Positions 1 through 9,598 of a stretch of 64,000 nucleotides of DNA are shown here, in pieces; positions within the stretch are counted from its first letter, which is position 1, and each line of letters begins with the position of its first letter. The stretch covers positions 62,001-126,000 of the forward strand of contig CALGPN010000025.1 in assembly GCA_937960435.1 (NCBI GenBank). The letters are read 5' to 3'. Source of the DNA: an uncultured Desulfosoma sp. (lineage in GTDB: Bacteria; Desulfobacterota; Syntrophobacteria; Syntrophobacterales; DSM-9756). Under the pieces are notes generated by a model. The model searched no databases and was not told the DNA's origin. It worked only from the letters and a program-made list of their open reading frames with translations. The translations under genes were made by a program, and so were the position numbers.

Positions 1-1
1 G

Positions 2-619
2 GAATACATGTCCATCATGGGCCCGTCCGGATCGGGCAAGTCCACCCTGTTCAACATGATCGGCGCATTGGACAAGCCCACATCCGGCCGCGTCTTTATC
101 GACGAAGTGGACGTGGCTCAATTGGACGCCTATGAATTGGCATGGCTTCGGTGCCGCAAGATCGGCTACATCTTCCAGACTTTCAACCTCATCCAGGTCA
201 TGACCGCCATTGAAAACGTGACGCTCCCCATGATCTTCGCCGGCATGGGCCGGGACGAATACATGGACAAGGGCATGGAGCTTCTCAAGCTCGTGGGCCT
301 TGCGGAACGCTTTCAGCACAAGCCTGCCGAATTGTCCGGCGGGCAGCAGCAGCGGGTGGCCGTCGCCCGGGCCTTGGCCAACGACCCCGCCATCATCTTG
401 GCCGACGAACCCACGGGGAACCTGGATCTAACCACGGGAGAGGAAATCATTTCGTTGCTTAAGGAATTGTCTCAGCAGCGGGGCGTGACCATCATTTCGG
501 CCACCCACGACATCAAGATGATCAACGTGTCGGACCGTGTCGTCTGGATTCGGGACGGGCGGATCGACCGCATCGAGGATCGGGAAAAGCTCCAAGTCTC
601 CGTTGGACAAGTGTTCTAG
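2..619 (+). CDS. ABC transporter ATP-binding protein, LolD/MacB type (5' end outside window)
   Basis: ATPase that should power the FtsX-type permease encoded just downstream. The reading frame is open to the window edge (Glu-Tyr precede the first Met), so the true start lies upstream. Visible motifs are Walker A GPSGSGKST, signature LSGGQQQRVAVARAL, Walker B ILADEPTGNLD and the H-loop ATHD. All are intact, so an active ATPase is expected at the inner face of the inner membrane. LolD/MacB-class ATPases pair with mechanotransducing permeases rather than classical importers, which fits the MacB/FtsX domain of the next gene. Substrate cannot be deduced. Confidence 0.93.
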   Translation, partial: EYMSIMGPSGSGKSTLFNMIGALDKPTSGRVFIDEVDVAQLDAYELAWLRCRKIGYIFQTFNLIQVMTAIENVTLPMIFAGMGRDEYMDKGMELLKLVGLAERFQHKPAELSGGQQQRVAVARALANDPAIILADEPTGNLDLTTGEEIISLLKELSQQRGVTIISATHDIKMINVSDRVVWIRDGRIDRIEDREKLQVSVGQVF

Positions 620-787
620 GTCTCAGGGTCGCTTCTTGTGGCGCCGAAGTGAGCGAAGCTGATCCCGCGGCATCGCCGTCAGCTTGGGAACACAGAGCAC
701 GTCGCAGGCCTTTGGAAAAGCCTGAGGCCATGCCAAGGCAAAATTCCGGAGCGATCCCGAACCGAAACCCCAAACTCAAGGCTCATT

Positions 788-3700
788 ATGGGCGCAGGGC
801 AAAAAACTCGTTGGCCTGAAATGACATCGCGACGAGGCGCACTCCGGGTTTGCTTTTTCCTTGTTCTGGCCGCCCTAAACGGCATATGGGGCGTCCAGAG
901 GGCCAGCGGTGCCGAGGAATCCCTCCGCCGGCACGTGGAAGCCCTCACCCGCTTCGACGACCGGTCCACAGGATCTGCGGGCTGCACGGCCGCCGCCGAC
1001 TATATCGCCGAAACCTTCCGTCGCGCGGGTCTGAACTCCGTGGGCCGTCAGCTCTACTTCGTTCCCGTACCCGTTTTGGATGTGGGACGGATCACCGTGG
1101 GCTCGGAAAGTTATCCCCTTTACCCCTGGGCCCCAAACATGGCCATGCTCTCCCAAACCCCGCCTGAGGGCCTGGATGGGCCTCTAGTGGACGTTGGCGA
1201 CGGGGCTTTGGGCCGCTTCGACGGGCAGGTCATCCAAAATTCCTTGGTGCTCATGGATGTTTCTTCCGGCGAAAATTGGTGGTTTGCCGCCCAGATGGGG
1301 GCTAGAGCCGTCATTTTTCTCGGAGGGTCGGAAGAAACCCGCGATGAGTTCGCCGTCAAAGGGATCCCGACGCCTTTGGATTTTCCGAGATTTTACGCAC
1401 CACCCGAAACGGCGGCGCTTTTAAGGCAGGCCGCGGTCCGAAAGACCCGGGCGCATGTGCTTGTGCGCAGTCATTGGGAACACCGCACAGCACAGAACAT
1501 CTACGGCCTGATTCCGGGCTCTTCCCCGCAATTCGCCAAAGAGCTCGTGATTATCGAAGCACCTTACGATGCGGCATCCCACGTCATCGGTCTGGCGCCC
1601 GGCGCGGACCAGGCTTTTTCTGCCGCCGTGCTGCTTCACCTGGCCGAGTCTTTCGCGGCCCACCCTCCGGCCCGAAGCGTTCTCTTGGCGGCGGTTTCCG
1701 GGCACGGCCAGAGCCTTCTGGGCACGCGCCATTTCCTCTGGACACTGGAAGCGCCCCGTCGCAACCTTCGCCATGAACAGCGCGCGCTTGCCGAGAAACA
1801 AAAGGATGTGCAGGAGCTCCTCAGGGTCCTTTCACGGCCCGACCCGCTGGAGCCCGATGCGGAAAACCCCGCGACCATGACTAAAGTCTGGAGCTACGTG
1901 GTGGGACGGGCCAAGGACGAGGCGGATCGTTTGACCCGGGAAGCCCTCCATGAAAAAGAGCTCGCGGCGCAGGCGCTTCGCTACCGGCGCCTGAGCTGGA
2001 AGGAGACATCGGAGGAGCTCGGCCCCGAAGAGCGCGCTTTGGCATTGAACCTGATCCGGTCCGGACTCGGCGACCTGGAAAAAGAACGCCTAGAGACCCA
2101 CACCCGATTGAAGGTTACCAAGTCGTGGACGGATCTTCGAAACCTGGCGGACGACTTCGAGAGGGTCCTGCACCTCGGTCTTTCATTGTCGACTCATTCT
2201 CCACGGGTCACCCTCAGTGAATGGGGCGGCACCTTTCCTTTGCGGGAACAAGTGTACCGACTGGTGCGCAACGTGGAGCTCGCCGATCTTTTCCGCCGGT
2301 CGGCGGAAGAGGTGGCTCAGGAAACCACTCAAGAGCCCCTCTTTGAGAAAACCGCCCGGCACGGTGCGGACACGGCGCCTCGGGCCGTGGAAAGTGCAGG
2401 GCCCCACTGCATGGCGTGCGATATCGGGGCCTTGACCGGATGCCCGTCCTTTGCTCTTACCAGCGCCAACAACCGCCGCGCTCTCTGGGAAACCCCCAAC
2501 GACACGAAAACCCGGCTGGACTGGGACGGGCTGGGAACGTACCAAAACGTCTTGCCCGCCGTCTTGGCAAAAGTTTTCAGCCATCCCAAGCTCAAGGAAA
2601 GTTGTCGGCCGGGATTCGAGGGTTTGGCGTCCGTGGAAGGCCGGGCCATGTTCATCCGGCAAGGAGAACTTTTCCCGGATAAGCCCGCGCCGGGGACACT
2701 CGTCTTCGCCCTGCAGGGAAATTCCGTGGTTCGCGTCATGACGTTTCGCGACGGTTCCTTCTTCATCCCGGCGGTGGCCAACAAACGGGTCGCTTTTCAA
2801 AAACTTATCCTCGAACCTTACGGCGTGGATCCCGACACCGGAAAGATCCGGTGGGTCGCCGACAAGGTTCAGACATCGAAAGACAACTACCGCTTGAATA
2901 TCAAAGGGCGCATCGCCACCTCCACGCTGGTGATGTTCCCCTGTCGGCAAACGGACATCGTGGGCGTCCTCGACCCGCAGCGCATGGACTACCTCACCAA
3001 GATTACCGTGCTGGACGGGGTCACGGGAGCGCGCCCTCTGCGGTATTGGTACAGCCGCTTGGACGGTCGGGACACCTTCGCCGTGTCCCTGTTTCTAGAG
3101 CGAGGCAGCCGATTCAAGGTCATCCTTTCGGACACTTTGCTCCGCAAGGAATTCCTGCTCATCAACGGGGATGCCCAAAACCCCATGGGCCTGGGCCATC
3201 CCATCGGCGAACCGGCCGTGATCACCCACACACCCGTCCGGGTTGTGGAGGATCTCATCCATTTGGTGGGCGAGCGGCTCAGGAACCTTACCGCCCACGG
3301 AATCAGCAACCGCTATTTGGAAAGCCTCTATCGAGAATCCCTGGAAGAACGGGACCGTGCACGGGAGGACGAGGCCGCCCTGCGCCACAGTCTTTCCTGG
3401 GAAAGGACCGTCTCCGCCTGGGCCAAACTCAACGCGGTCTATAACGAAATCGAAAACACGCAGCAGGACGTCCTCGGCGGTGTCATGTTCTTCATCGCCT
3501 TGTTCGTGCCTTTCGCCTACTGTCTGGAGCGCTATCTTTTCTGCTTTCGAAACATCTACAAGCAGATCACGGCCTTCTTTGTGCTCCTCATCGCCACCAT
3601 CCTCACCATCCGCGCTCTCCATCCGGCGTTCCGGCTCACCTACAACCCCATGGTGGTCATCATCGCCTTCTTTATCGTGGCCTTGAGCGTCCTGGTGTCC

Positions 3701-5605
3701 TGGATTCTTTTCGTGCGCTTCGAACGGGAAATGGCGGGTTCCGCCGCAAGGGGGGGGGCTTCGGCGGCGGCATCCAAAGAAAGCGTCAACAAATGGCAGG
3801 CCTTCGGAGCCGGATTCGCCATCGGCGCTTCCAACCTGAACCGAAGGCGATTGCGCACGGCGCTCACTTCGCTCACACTCATCATTCTCACCTTTACCAT
3901 CATGTCGTTCACCAACGTCCGGAGCCTCACCAAGACGACCATGACGCGGGTTGGGGAAACCCCGGCGTACATGGGCGTGCTCTTGCGGCATCAGCTATGG
4001 CGGCCTTTGACGTCCGTTTCCCTGGAAAGTCTCGCGGCACGCTACGGCCATCGAGCCGCGATCTGGCCGCGCTCGTGGATCGATCCCGCCCATCCGTCCT
4101 TGCGGGCCGTCGCTTCCGTGAGCACGGACGATGAGGTCGCCCCTGTGGAAGGGGTTCTGGGCGTCGGCGTCCAGGCGCCGGCCGCCCTGAGAGACATCCT
4201 CACGGCGGGCCGGTGGTTCACCGATGCGGACGATCGAGCGGTCATCCTCCCCACGGCCCTGGCGCGGAAGCTCGGGCTGGACCCCTCCCGGGATGTGGGC
4301 TCTGTCGTCCACCTTTGGGAAACGCCCGTGACCGTTATCGGCTTTTTCGATCCGGACCGTTTGGAAGCCTTCACGGACCTGGACGGAACTGCCGTCAAAC
4401 CCGCCTACTTGGAAATTTCACCGGATGAAGACCTTACCGAAGTCGAAGCCGAAGCCATGCAAGCCGGGGAAGCCGTGGGGCCCATGATCGAGCGGTTCCG
4501 TGCGGCTTCAGGCGATGCCACCGTCTTGATTCCCCACACGACATGCCTTTCCATGGGGGGCACCTTGCGGGCGGTCTCCCTGGTTGTGGACCGGGCCGAG
4601 ACGGCTTTGGAGACGGCCGAAGATCTCACCCGAAGGCTCGCCTTCCCGCTCTATGTGGGGGCCGACATGACCTATTTTCATTCCGCCGCGAAAACCCTAC
4701 GCTACCAAGGGATGGCCAATATTCTCGTGCCCATGCTCATCGTCATCTTCATTTGTCTGAACACCATGATCGGCCATGTCCATGAGCGGAAATCGGAAAT
4801 CGGCGTCTACACGTCCGTGGGTCTAGCCCCCAATCACGTGGGCTTCCTGTTCATTGTGGAAGCTTTGTCTTTGGCGGTCCTTTCCACAGTCATCGGTTAC
4901 ATTCTGGCCCAGCTCACGGCCCATTTTCTGGGCAAAACCCAGTTCTTCTCCGAACTCACCTTCAACTACTCCTCCCTGGCCAGCGTGGCCTGCATGGTGC
5001 TCGTCTTTTCGGTGGTCCTGCTGGCGTCCCTCTATCCGGCGCGCATGGCCGCCGCCTTGGCCATGCCCGACGTGACCCGGACATGGACCGTGCCCAAAGC
5101 CCAGGGTGACCTTCTGGAACTTCATCTGCCTTTCCTTCTCAAACCCGAGGAAGAAGCCGGCATCATGGCCTATTTGAACGCCTTCATCCGGGACCACCAC
5201 GACGTGGCCCAGGGGCCCTTTCTCGTGGACGATGTGCACATGGCCCCCGTCGCCCCGGAAGTGGACGGCACGCAAGTTCCCGAGCCCGTGTGCCTTTGGC
5301 TCTATGCCAATGTTTGGCTGGCACCGTTCGATTTCGGCATCAAACAGCGGCTGCATTTGCACTGCTGCCCGTCGCCCGACGATCCCGGCTACATGGAAGT
5401 GGCCTTGCAGATGATCCGCCTGTCCGGGGAACGCACGGCCTGGCAGCGCGCCAACCGTAACTTCATCAAAGTCATGCGCAAGCAGATGCTCCTGTGGCGG
5501 CTTCTCGATCCCGAAACCAAAGCCCTCTACACCCGCTCGGCTGCGCCACTCGATCTCGACGAGGCTCGGGGGGACATGCCCGCTTCCTTCACGGGGCAAG
5601 GATAG
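788..5605 (+). CDS. Giant FtsX/MacB-type permease with N-terminal degenerate M28 peptidase-like domain
   Basis: A 1605-residue membrane protein. Residues 20-42 look like a signal segment. Residues about 45-320 read as an M28 zinc-peptidase fold with PA-like insert. The usual metal ligands are gone: the HxD position is A258-P259-Y260-D261, the GADDN position is G272-A273-D274-Q275, and the SGEE position is S304-G305-H306-G307. A charged helical stretch and a globular region follow, then three membrane helices (about 896-978). Next comes an FtsX unit: helix at about 1025-1045, MacB-like periplasmic domain, helices near 1311-1335, 1351-1376 and 1399-1420, and a 180-residue cytoplasmic tail. Start taken at the ATG with AAGG upstream; an ATG at 821 lacks a ribosome site. 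With the ATPase it forms a type VII-like ABC system, possibly binding rather than cutting a peptide. Confidence 0.85.
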   Translation: MGAGQKTRWPEMTSRRGALRVCFFLVLAALNGIWGVQRASGAEESLRRHVEALTRFDDRSTGSAGCTAAADYIAETFRRAGLNSVGRQLYFVPVPVLDVGRITVGSESYPLYPWAPNMAMLSQTPPEGLDGPLVDVGDGALGRFDGQVIQNSLVLMDVSSGENWWFAAQMGARAVIFLGGSEETRDEFAVKGIPTPLDFPRFYAPPETAALLRQAAVRKTRAHVLVRSHWEHRTAQNIYGLIPGSSPQFAKELVIIEAPYDAASHVIGLAPGADQAFSAAVLLHLAESFAAHPPARSVLLAAVSGHGQSLLGTRHFLWTLEAPRRNLRHEQRALAEKQKDVQELLRVLSRPDPLEPDAENPATMTKVWSYVVGRAKDEADRLTREALHEKELAAQALRYRRLSWKETSEELGPEERALALNLIRSGLGDLEKERLETHTRLKVTKSWTDLRNLADDFERVLHLGLSLSTHSPRVTLSEWGGTFPLREQVYRLVRNVELADLFRRSAEEVAQETTQEPLFEKTARHGADTAPRAVESAGPHCMACDIGALTGCPSFALTSANNRRALWETPNDTKTRLDWDGLGTYQNVLPAVLAKVFSHPKLKESCRPGFEGLASVEGRAMFIRQGELFPDKPAPGTLVFALQGNSVVRVMTFRDGSFFIPAVANKRVAFQKLILEPYGVDPDTGKIRWVADKVQTSKDNYRLNIKGRIATSTLVMFPCRQTDIVGVLDPQRMDYLTKITVLDGVTGARPLRYWYSRLDGRDTFAVSLFLERGSRFKVILSDTLLRKEFLLINGDAQNPMGLGHPIGEPAVITHTPVRVVEDLIHLVGERLRNLTAHGISNRYLESLYRESLEERDRAREDEAALRHSLSWERTVSAWAKLNAVYNEIENTQQDVLGGVMFFIALFVPFAYCLERYLFCFRNIYKQITAFFVLLIATILTIRALHPAFRLTYNPMVVIIAFFIVALSVLVSWILFVRFEREMAGSAARGGASAAASKESVNKWQAFGAGFAIGASNLNRRRLRTALTSLTLIILTFTIMSFTNVRSLTKTTMTRVGETPAYMGVLLRHQLWRPLTSVSLESLAARYGHRAAIWPRSWIDPAHPSLRAVASVSTDDEVAPVEGVLGVGVQAPAALRDILTAGRWFTDADDRAVILPTALARKLGLDPSRDVGSVVHLWETPVTVIGFFDPDRLEAFTDLDGTAVKPAYLEISPDEDLTEVEAEAMQAGEAVGPMIERFRAASGDATVLIPHTTCLSMGGTLRAVSLVVDRAETALETAEDLTRRLAFPLYVGADMTYFHSAAKTLRYQGMANILVPMLIVIFICLNTMIGHVHERKSEIGVYTSVGLAPNHVGFLFIVEALSLAVLSTVIGYILAQLTAHFLGKTQFFSELTFNYSSLASVACMVLVFSVVLLASLYPARMAAALAMPDVTRTWTVPKAQGDLLELHLPFLLKPEEEAGIMAYLNAFIRDHHDVAQGPFLVDDVHMAPVAPEVDGTQVPEPVCLWLYANVWLAPFDFGIKQRLHLHCCPSPDDPGYMEVALQMIRLSGERTAWQRANRNFIKVMRKQMLLWRLLDPETKALYTRSAAPLDLDEARGDMPASFTGQG

Positions 5606-5608
5606 GCC

Positions 5609-7591
5609 ATGGAAAGACGAAAACTGCGCTGGGGGGTCGTGGGGCTCGGGATCCTTTTGTCCGTCGTCTTCTGTGCCTTGACGCCGTACAACAACGTGCG
5701 ATTGCAAAACAGCCCCCTTGCGGGCGGCCATTTCCCCCTGGCCTCTTTCGCCGTGCTTCTTCTCTTCGCCGCCCTTTACAACCCCGTGGCGCGAAAAATC
5801 GCATCGCGAGCCGTCCTGGGCGCCCACGAACTCCTGCTTCTGTGGGCCATGATCACCGTGTCCACAGGGATCGCCTACACGGGCCTCTTCCGAACGTTCC
5901 TCATCAACATCACCACCCCGGCCTGGCTCTCCGCTACGGGACATCCCACAGGAAAGGCGCTCCTGGATCTCCTTCCCCGCGCGCTCTTTCTCCATGACAC
6001 GCAAACAGTGCAACTCCTCTACCGGGGACTGGAAGGCGGGCGAAATCTCTCGTGGCACGAAGTCCTCTTGCGAATCCCGTGGTCCTTTTGGATCGCGCCC
6101 TTGAGCCTGTGGGGCGCCTTCATCGCGTGCGTGTACGCCGCCTTTATGGGCCTGACGGGGCTCTTCAGTCACCAGTGGATCGAAAACGAAAAGATGAATT
6201 TTCCGCTGCTTCGGGTGCCCATAGAAATCGGGGAAGAATCCGAAAGAGGGGCCCTGTGGCATTATCTCACGCAAAAGACCTTCCTCATCGGCTTTTTCAT
6301 TCCGGTGCTGTTGCATCTCTTGAACGGGCTGCACACCTATTATCCTCAGGTGCCTCAGATCCCCGTCCTTTTCTTGGCGCAGCCCTATATCCCTCGCGAG
6401 GGCCTTCTTTCTGGATTCGGCAAGGTGAAGATTTACCTTTATCCCGCCTTTATCGGCTTTGCGTATCTCACATCCAAACAGGTCTCCTTCAGTCTGTGGT
6501 TTTTCTTCCTTCTAGGCGGACTCCTGCCGGGTCTCCTTCAGCTCGTGGGATGGAAGCTGCCGTCGGCGGCCATGGGAACCACTTTCGGCCCAGTGCTCGC
6601 CCGGGTGGAAGAAATGCAGATGATCGGAGCCTTCGCCGTGTTTTTCTTCTTCATCGTCTGGTTGGCCCGATATCACCTGAAGGAGACGGCCCTGAGCTTT
6701 TTCAAGCCCAAGGCTGCGGGTGAGGAGCCGCCCAAAAGCCTCGTGCACCCCAAAAACGCCATGATCCTCTTTCTCGCCGGCGCCGGGGGAGCCATCGTCT
6801 GGATGGCGTCTTTCGGGATGGATCCTTTGCCGGCCGTGTTGTTCCTCGGCGTCTGCTTCATGCTTCACGTGGTGACCTCCCGACTCATCTGCCAGGGGGG
6901 CTTGCCTTATTTTACGCTTACGGCCGCCCCGTCCGACGGCTTCCTTTCCATGATGGCCACCAAAGCCATCGCCCCTCTGACATTGGCCATGGCCATCATT
7001 ATTCAAAAGGTCGCCTTTGTGGATGTGCGGGAGTCCCTGATGCCGTCGCTTTTCCATGCGTCCAAAGCGGCGGAGGCCCTCAGGACGCGACGCCGGTTTC
7101 TTTTCGGCATCCTGGCCGCCATGGTTCTCGGCGTGGTTGTCTCCGGCGCGGCCATGTTGGTCATGAGTTTCCAGCACGGTATCACCATGCTTCCGGACGA
7201 CTGGGCTGTGGAAACGAGCCGGAGGGTCCACGAGGGCGTAGCCCAGCTGCTGCGCTATCCGGAAGAACCCAAGAAATGGAGCATGGTTTTCGCCAGCGTG
7301 GGGGCCGGCGTCATGGCGCTTTTGGTCTTCGGGTACCGGCGTTTTTTATGGTGGCCGCTCCATCCCATCGGGTACCTCACCACGTACAGTTCGGCCTTGC
7401 GGATCCTATGGTTCAGCTTTCTCGTGGGGTGGCTGTGCAACACCCTTGTTCTGCGTTACGGCGGCGTTAAAGCCTTCAAGGAAGTGCGACGGCTCTTTAT
7501 CGGCCTGATCGTGGGGGACATGGTCATGGCCGTCGCCTGGCTGATCGTCGGTTTGTTCATGCCCATCAGCTATCATGTGCTGCCCTTGTAA
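5609..7591 (+). CDS. Large polytopic membrane protein, DUF6785/OPT-like
   Basis: A 660-residue protein with about 12-14 hydrophobic segments and no signal peptide. The overall look (long loops with aromatic/Pro-rich motifs, FSHQWIENEKMNFPLLRVP near residue 188) resembles the poorly characterised DUF6785/DUF6784 membrane families distantly related to oligopeptide transporters. It starts 3 bases after the permease stop with AAGGA overlapping that stop, so it is almost certainly co-translated with the ABC genes. The following gene is a similar-sized membrane protein, which suggests a two-protein transporter. Substrate unknown; family assignment is from memory of sequence style. Confidence 0.72.
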   Translation: MERRKLRWGVVGLGILLSVVFCALTPYNNVRLQNSPLAGGHFPLASFAVLLLFAALYNPVARKIASRAVLGAHELLLLWAMITVSTGIAYTGLFRTFLINITTPAWLSATGHPTGKALLDLLPRALFLHDTQTVQLLYRGLEGGRNLSWHEVLLRIPWSFWIAPLSLWGAFIACVYAAFMGLTGLFSHQWIENEKMNFPLLRVPIEIGEESERGALWHYLTQKTFLIGFFIPVLLHLLNGLHTYYPQVPQIPVLFLAQPYIPREGLLSGFGKVKIYLYPAFIGFAYLTSKQVSFSLWFFFLLGGLLPGLLQLVGWKLPSAAMGTTFGPVLARVEEMQMIGAFAVFFFFIVWLARYHLKETALSFFKPKAAGEEPPKSLVHPKNAMILFLAGAGGAIVWMASFGMDPLPAVLFLGVCFMLHVVTSRLICQGGLPYFTLTAAPSDGFLSMMATKAIAPLTLAMAIIIQKVAFVDVRESLMPSLFHASKAAEALRTRRRFLFGILAAMVLGVVVSGAAMLVMSFQHGITMLPDDWAVETSRRVHEGVAQLLRYPEEPKKWSMVFASVGAGVMALLVFGYRRFLWWPLHPIGYLTTYSSALRILWFSFLVGWLCNTLVLRYGGVKAFKEVRRLFIGLIVGDMVMAVAWLIVGLFMPISYHVLPL

Positions 7592-7633
7592 GGACTCTAA
7601 GGCGATGCACAAAAAGGCACGTGGAGACGTCCC

Positions 7634-9598
7634 ATGATCGAGGACAAGGAACTCAAAGAATACCGGGATCTCCTCCAACCCCCGGAACAGTTCCGGGACG
7701 GCTTCGGCTGGAAATCCGTCATCGGGGCCATTTTTATCGGCTTTCTCATGATGCCCGGCTCCATGTACCTGGGCTTGGTGATCGGCACGGGGATCGGTCC
7801 CGCGGCGCGGTGGGTGACGATCATCCTTTTTGCCGAAGTGGCCAAAAGGGCCTACACGCGGCTCAATCAACAGGAAATTTTCGTGCTCTACTACATGGCT
7901 GGAGCCGCCATGGCCTCGCCTTTTTCCGGCCTCTTGTGGAACCAATACCTGGTGCAGTCGGAAGCGGCCCGCATGCTGGGCCTCACCCCCTATATCCCCT
8001 CCTGGGTGGCGCCCCAGCCGGGATCCGAATCTCTCATCGAAAGAACCTTCTTCCACAGGGATTGGCTCGTGCCGATCCTCCTCATGGTCGGGTTCGAACT
8101 CATCCAAGCCGTGGACCACTTCGGTTTGGGCTACGCCTTGTACCGGTTGACTTCCGATGTGGAAAAGCTCCCCTTCCCCATGGCGCCCGTGGGGGCCTTG
8201 GGCAACATGGCCCTGGCCGAATCCGCCGAAAAGAAGGAAACGGGGTGGAAATGGCGCCTCTTTTCCATCGGCGGCATGACGGGGCTGTGTTTCGGGGCCG
8301 TGTATGTGCTCCTTCCGGCCGCCTCCGGGGTCATCCTCTCCGAACCCGTGCGGCTCCTCCCCATTCCTTGGATCGAACTTACGCCGGTAACCGAAGACAT
8401 TCTCCCGGCGGTGGCCACAGGCATTCAGCTGGATTTGGGCCTTCTTTTCATCGGCATGGTGCTTCCCTTTTGGGCCGTCATGGGCGGCGCCATCGGGTTT
8501 TTGATCACCCTGGTGGCCAATCCCATTCTTTACCACCACGGGATTTTACAGCGGTGGCACAAGGGCATGGGCACCGTGGATACGGTCTTTGCCAACAACT
8601 TCGATTTCTACATGAGCTTCGGCATTGGCATCGGCTTGGCCATCGCCGTGATCGGGATCGCTCAGGTTTTTCGCGGAATCCGATCCGATTCCATGGCCCC
8701 GTTTCGCCAACGCATGAAAAAGCTTTTCGAACCCCCGCCGGGTCGAGGCGACTTCAGCGTCTGGATCGCCATCGCCATCTATGTGGGCTCCACGCTGGCC
8801 TACGTCATTCTGTGTTCGATCCTCGTTCCAGGATTTCCATGGATTTTCCTTGTGGCTTACGGGTTTGTCTACACGCCCTTTATCAGCTATGTTTCCGCGC
8901 GGATGGAAGGCATCACGGGCCAGTTCGTGAGCCTCCCCATGGTGAGGGAAGCGAGCTTCATCGCCGCCTCCAAGTTCTTCGGCTACCATGGGATCGGCAT
9001 CTGGTACGCGCCCATCCCCTTCCACAATTACGGCAAAGCCACGGTGCGATGGCGGGAAATTGAACTGACGGGCACCAGTTTTCGAAGCATCATCAAGGCG
9101 GAAATTCTCGTTTTTCCGGTGGTCATGATCGCCAGTTTGCTTTTTTCGCAATACATCTGGCGACTGGCTCCCATCCCGTCGAGCCAATACCCGTATGCCC
9201 AAGAACTGTGGCATTTGCAGGCGCTGAACACGCTGCTTCTGCAAAGCGCCACTTTGGAAGGCTATTCGCCTTTTTTTGAAGCCTTGAAAGGCCAATATGT
9301 CCTTTGGGGGCTGGGGCTGGGAACCGTGGTCTATTGGATCCTGAGCCTCCTGCATTGGCCGATCCTGCTCATCTACGGCATTGTGCGCGGCTTGGGGCAG
9401 TCCACGCCCCACGGCATTTTTTTGGAAATCATCGGCGCTTTTCTCGGCCGCTATTATTTTTCCAAAAAGTACGGCCTGGCCTGGCGCCAGTACGCCCCGG
9501 TGCTCCTGGCCGGCTTTTCCTGCGGCATGGGACTCATGGGCATGCTCGCCATGGGCTTCACTTTGATCATGCGCTCTTTGGGAAGCCTTGCGTACTGA
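7634..9598 (+). CDS. Polytopic membrane protein, OPT/peptide-transporter-like
   Basis: A 654-residue protein with about 12-14 membrane segments and a short acidic N-terminus (MIEDKELKEYRDLL). Features reminiscent of oligopeptide-transporter-superfamily proteins include Gly-rich helices, an FSGLLWNQYLVQSEAARM segment near residue 97 and a conserved-looking GYHGIGIWYAPIPFHNYGKA stretch near 450. GGAG lies 9 bases before the ATG. It follows the DUF6785-like protein and precedes a glycosyltransferase whose ATG overlaps its TGA, so it is in the same operon as the LolD-like ATPase and M28-FtsX permease. A partner role with the previous membrane protein is inferred. No catalytic residues can be pointed to. 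Confidence 0.7.
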   Translation: MIEDKELKEYRDLLQPPEQFRDGFGWKSVIGAIFIGFLMMPGSMYLGLVIGTGIGPAARWVTIILFAEVAKRAYTRLNQQEIFVLYYMAGAAMASPFSGLLWNQYLVQSEAARMLGLTPYIPSWVAPQPGSESLIERTFFHRDWLVPILLMVGFELIQAVDHFGLGYALYRLTSDVEKLPFPMAPVGALGNMALAESAEKKETGWKWRLFSIGGMTGLCFGAVYVLLPAASGVILSEPVRLLPIPWIELTPVTEDILPAVATGIQLDLGLLFIGMVLPFWAVMGGAIGFLITLVANPILYHHGILQRWHKGMGTVDTVFANNFDFYMSFGIGIGLAIAVIGIAQVFRGIRSDSMAPFRQRMKKLFEPPPGRGDFSVWIAIAIYVGSTLAYVILCSILVPGFPWIFLVAYGFVYTPFISYVSARMEGITGQFVSLPMVREASFIAASKFFGYHGIGIWYAPIPFHNYGKATVRWREIELTGTSFRSIIKAEILVFPVVMIASLLFSQYIWRLAPIPSSQYPYAQELWHLQALNTLLLQSATLEGYSPFFEALKGQYVLWGLGLGTVVYWILSLLHWPILLIYGIVRGLGQSTPHGIFLEIIGAFLGRYYFSKKYGLAWRQYAPVLLAGFSCGMGLMGMLAMGFTLIMRSLGSLAY

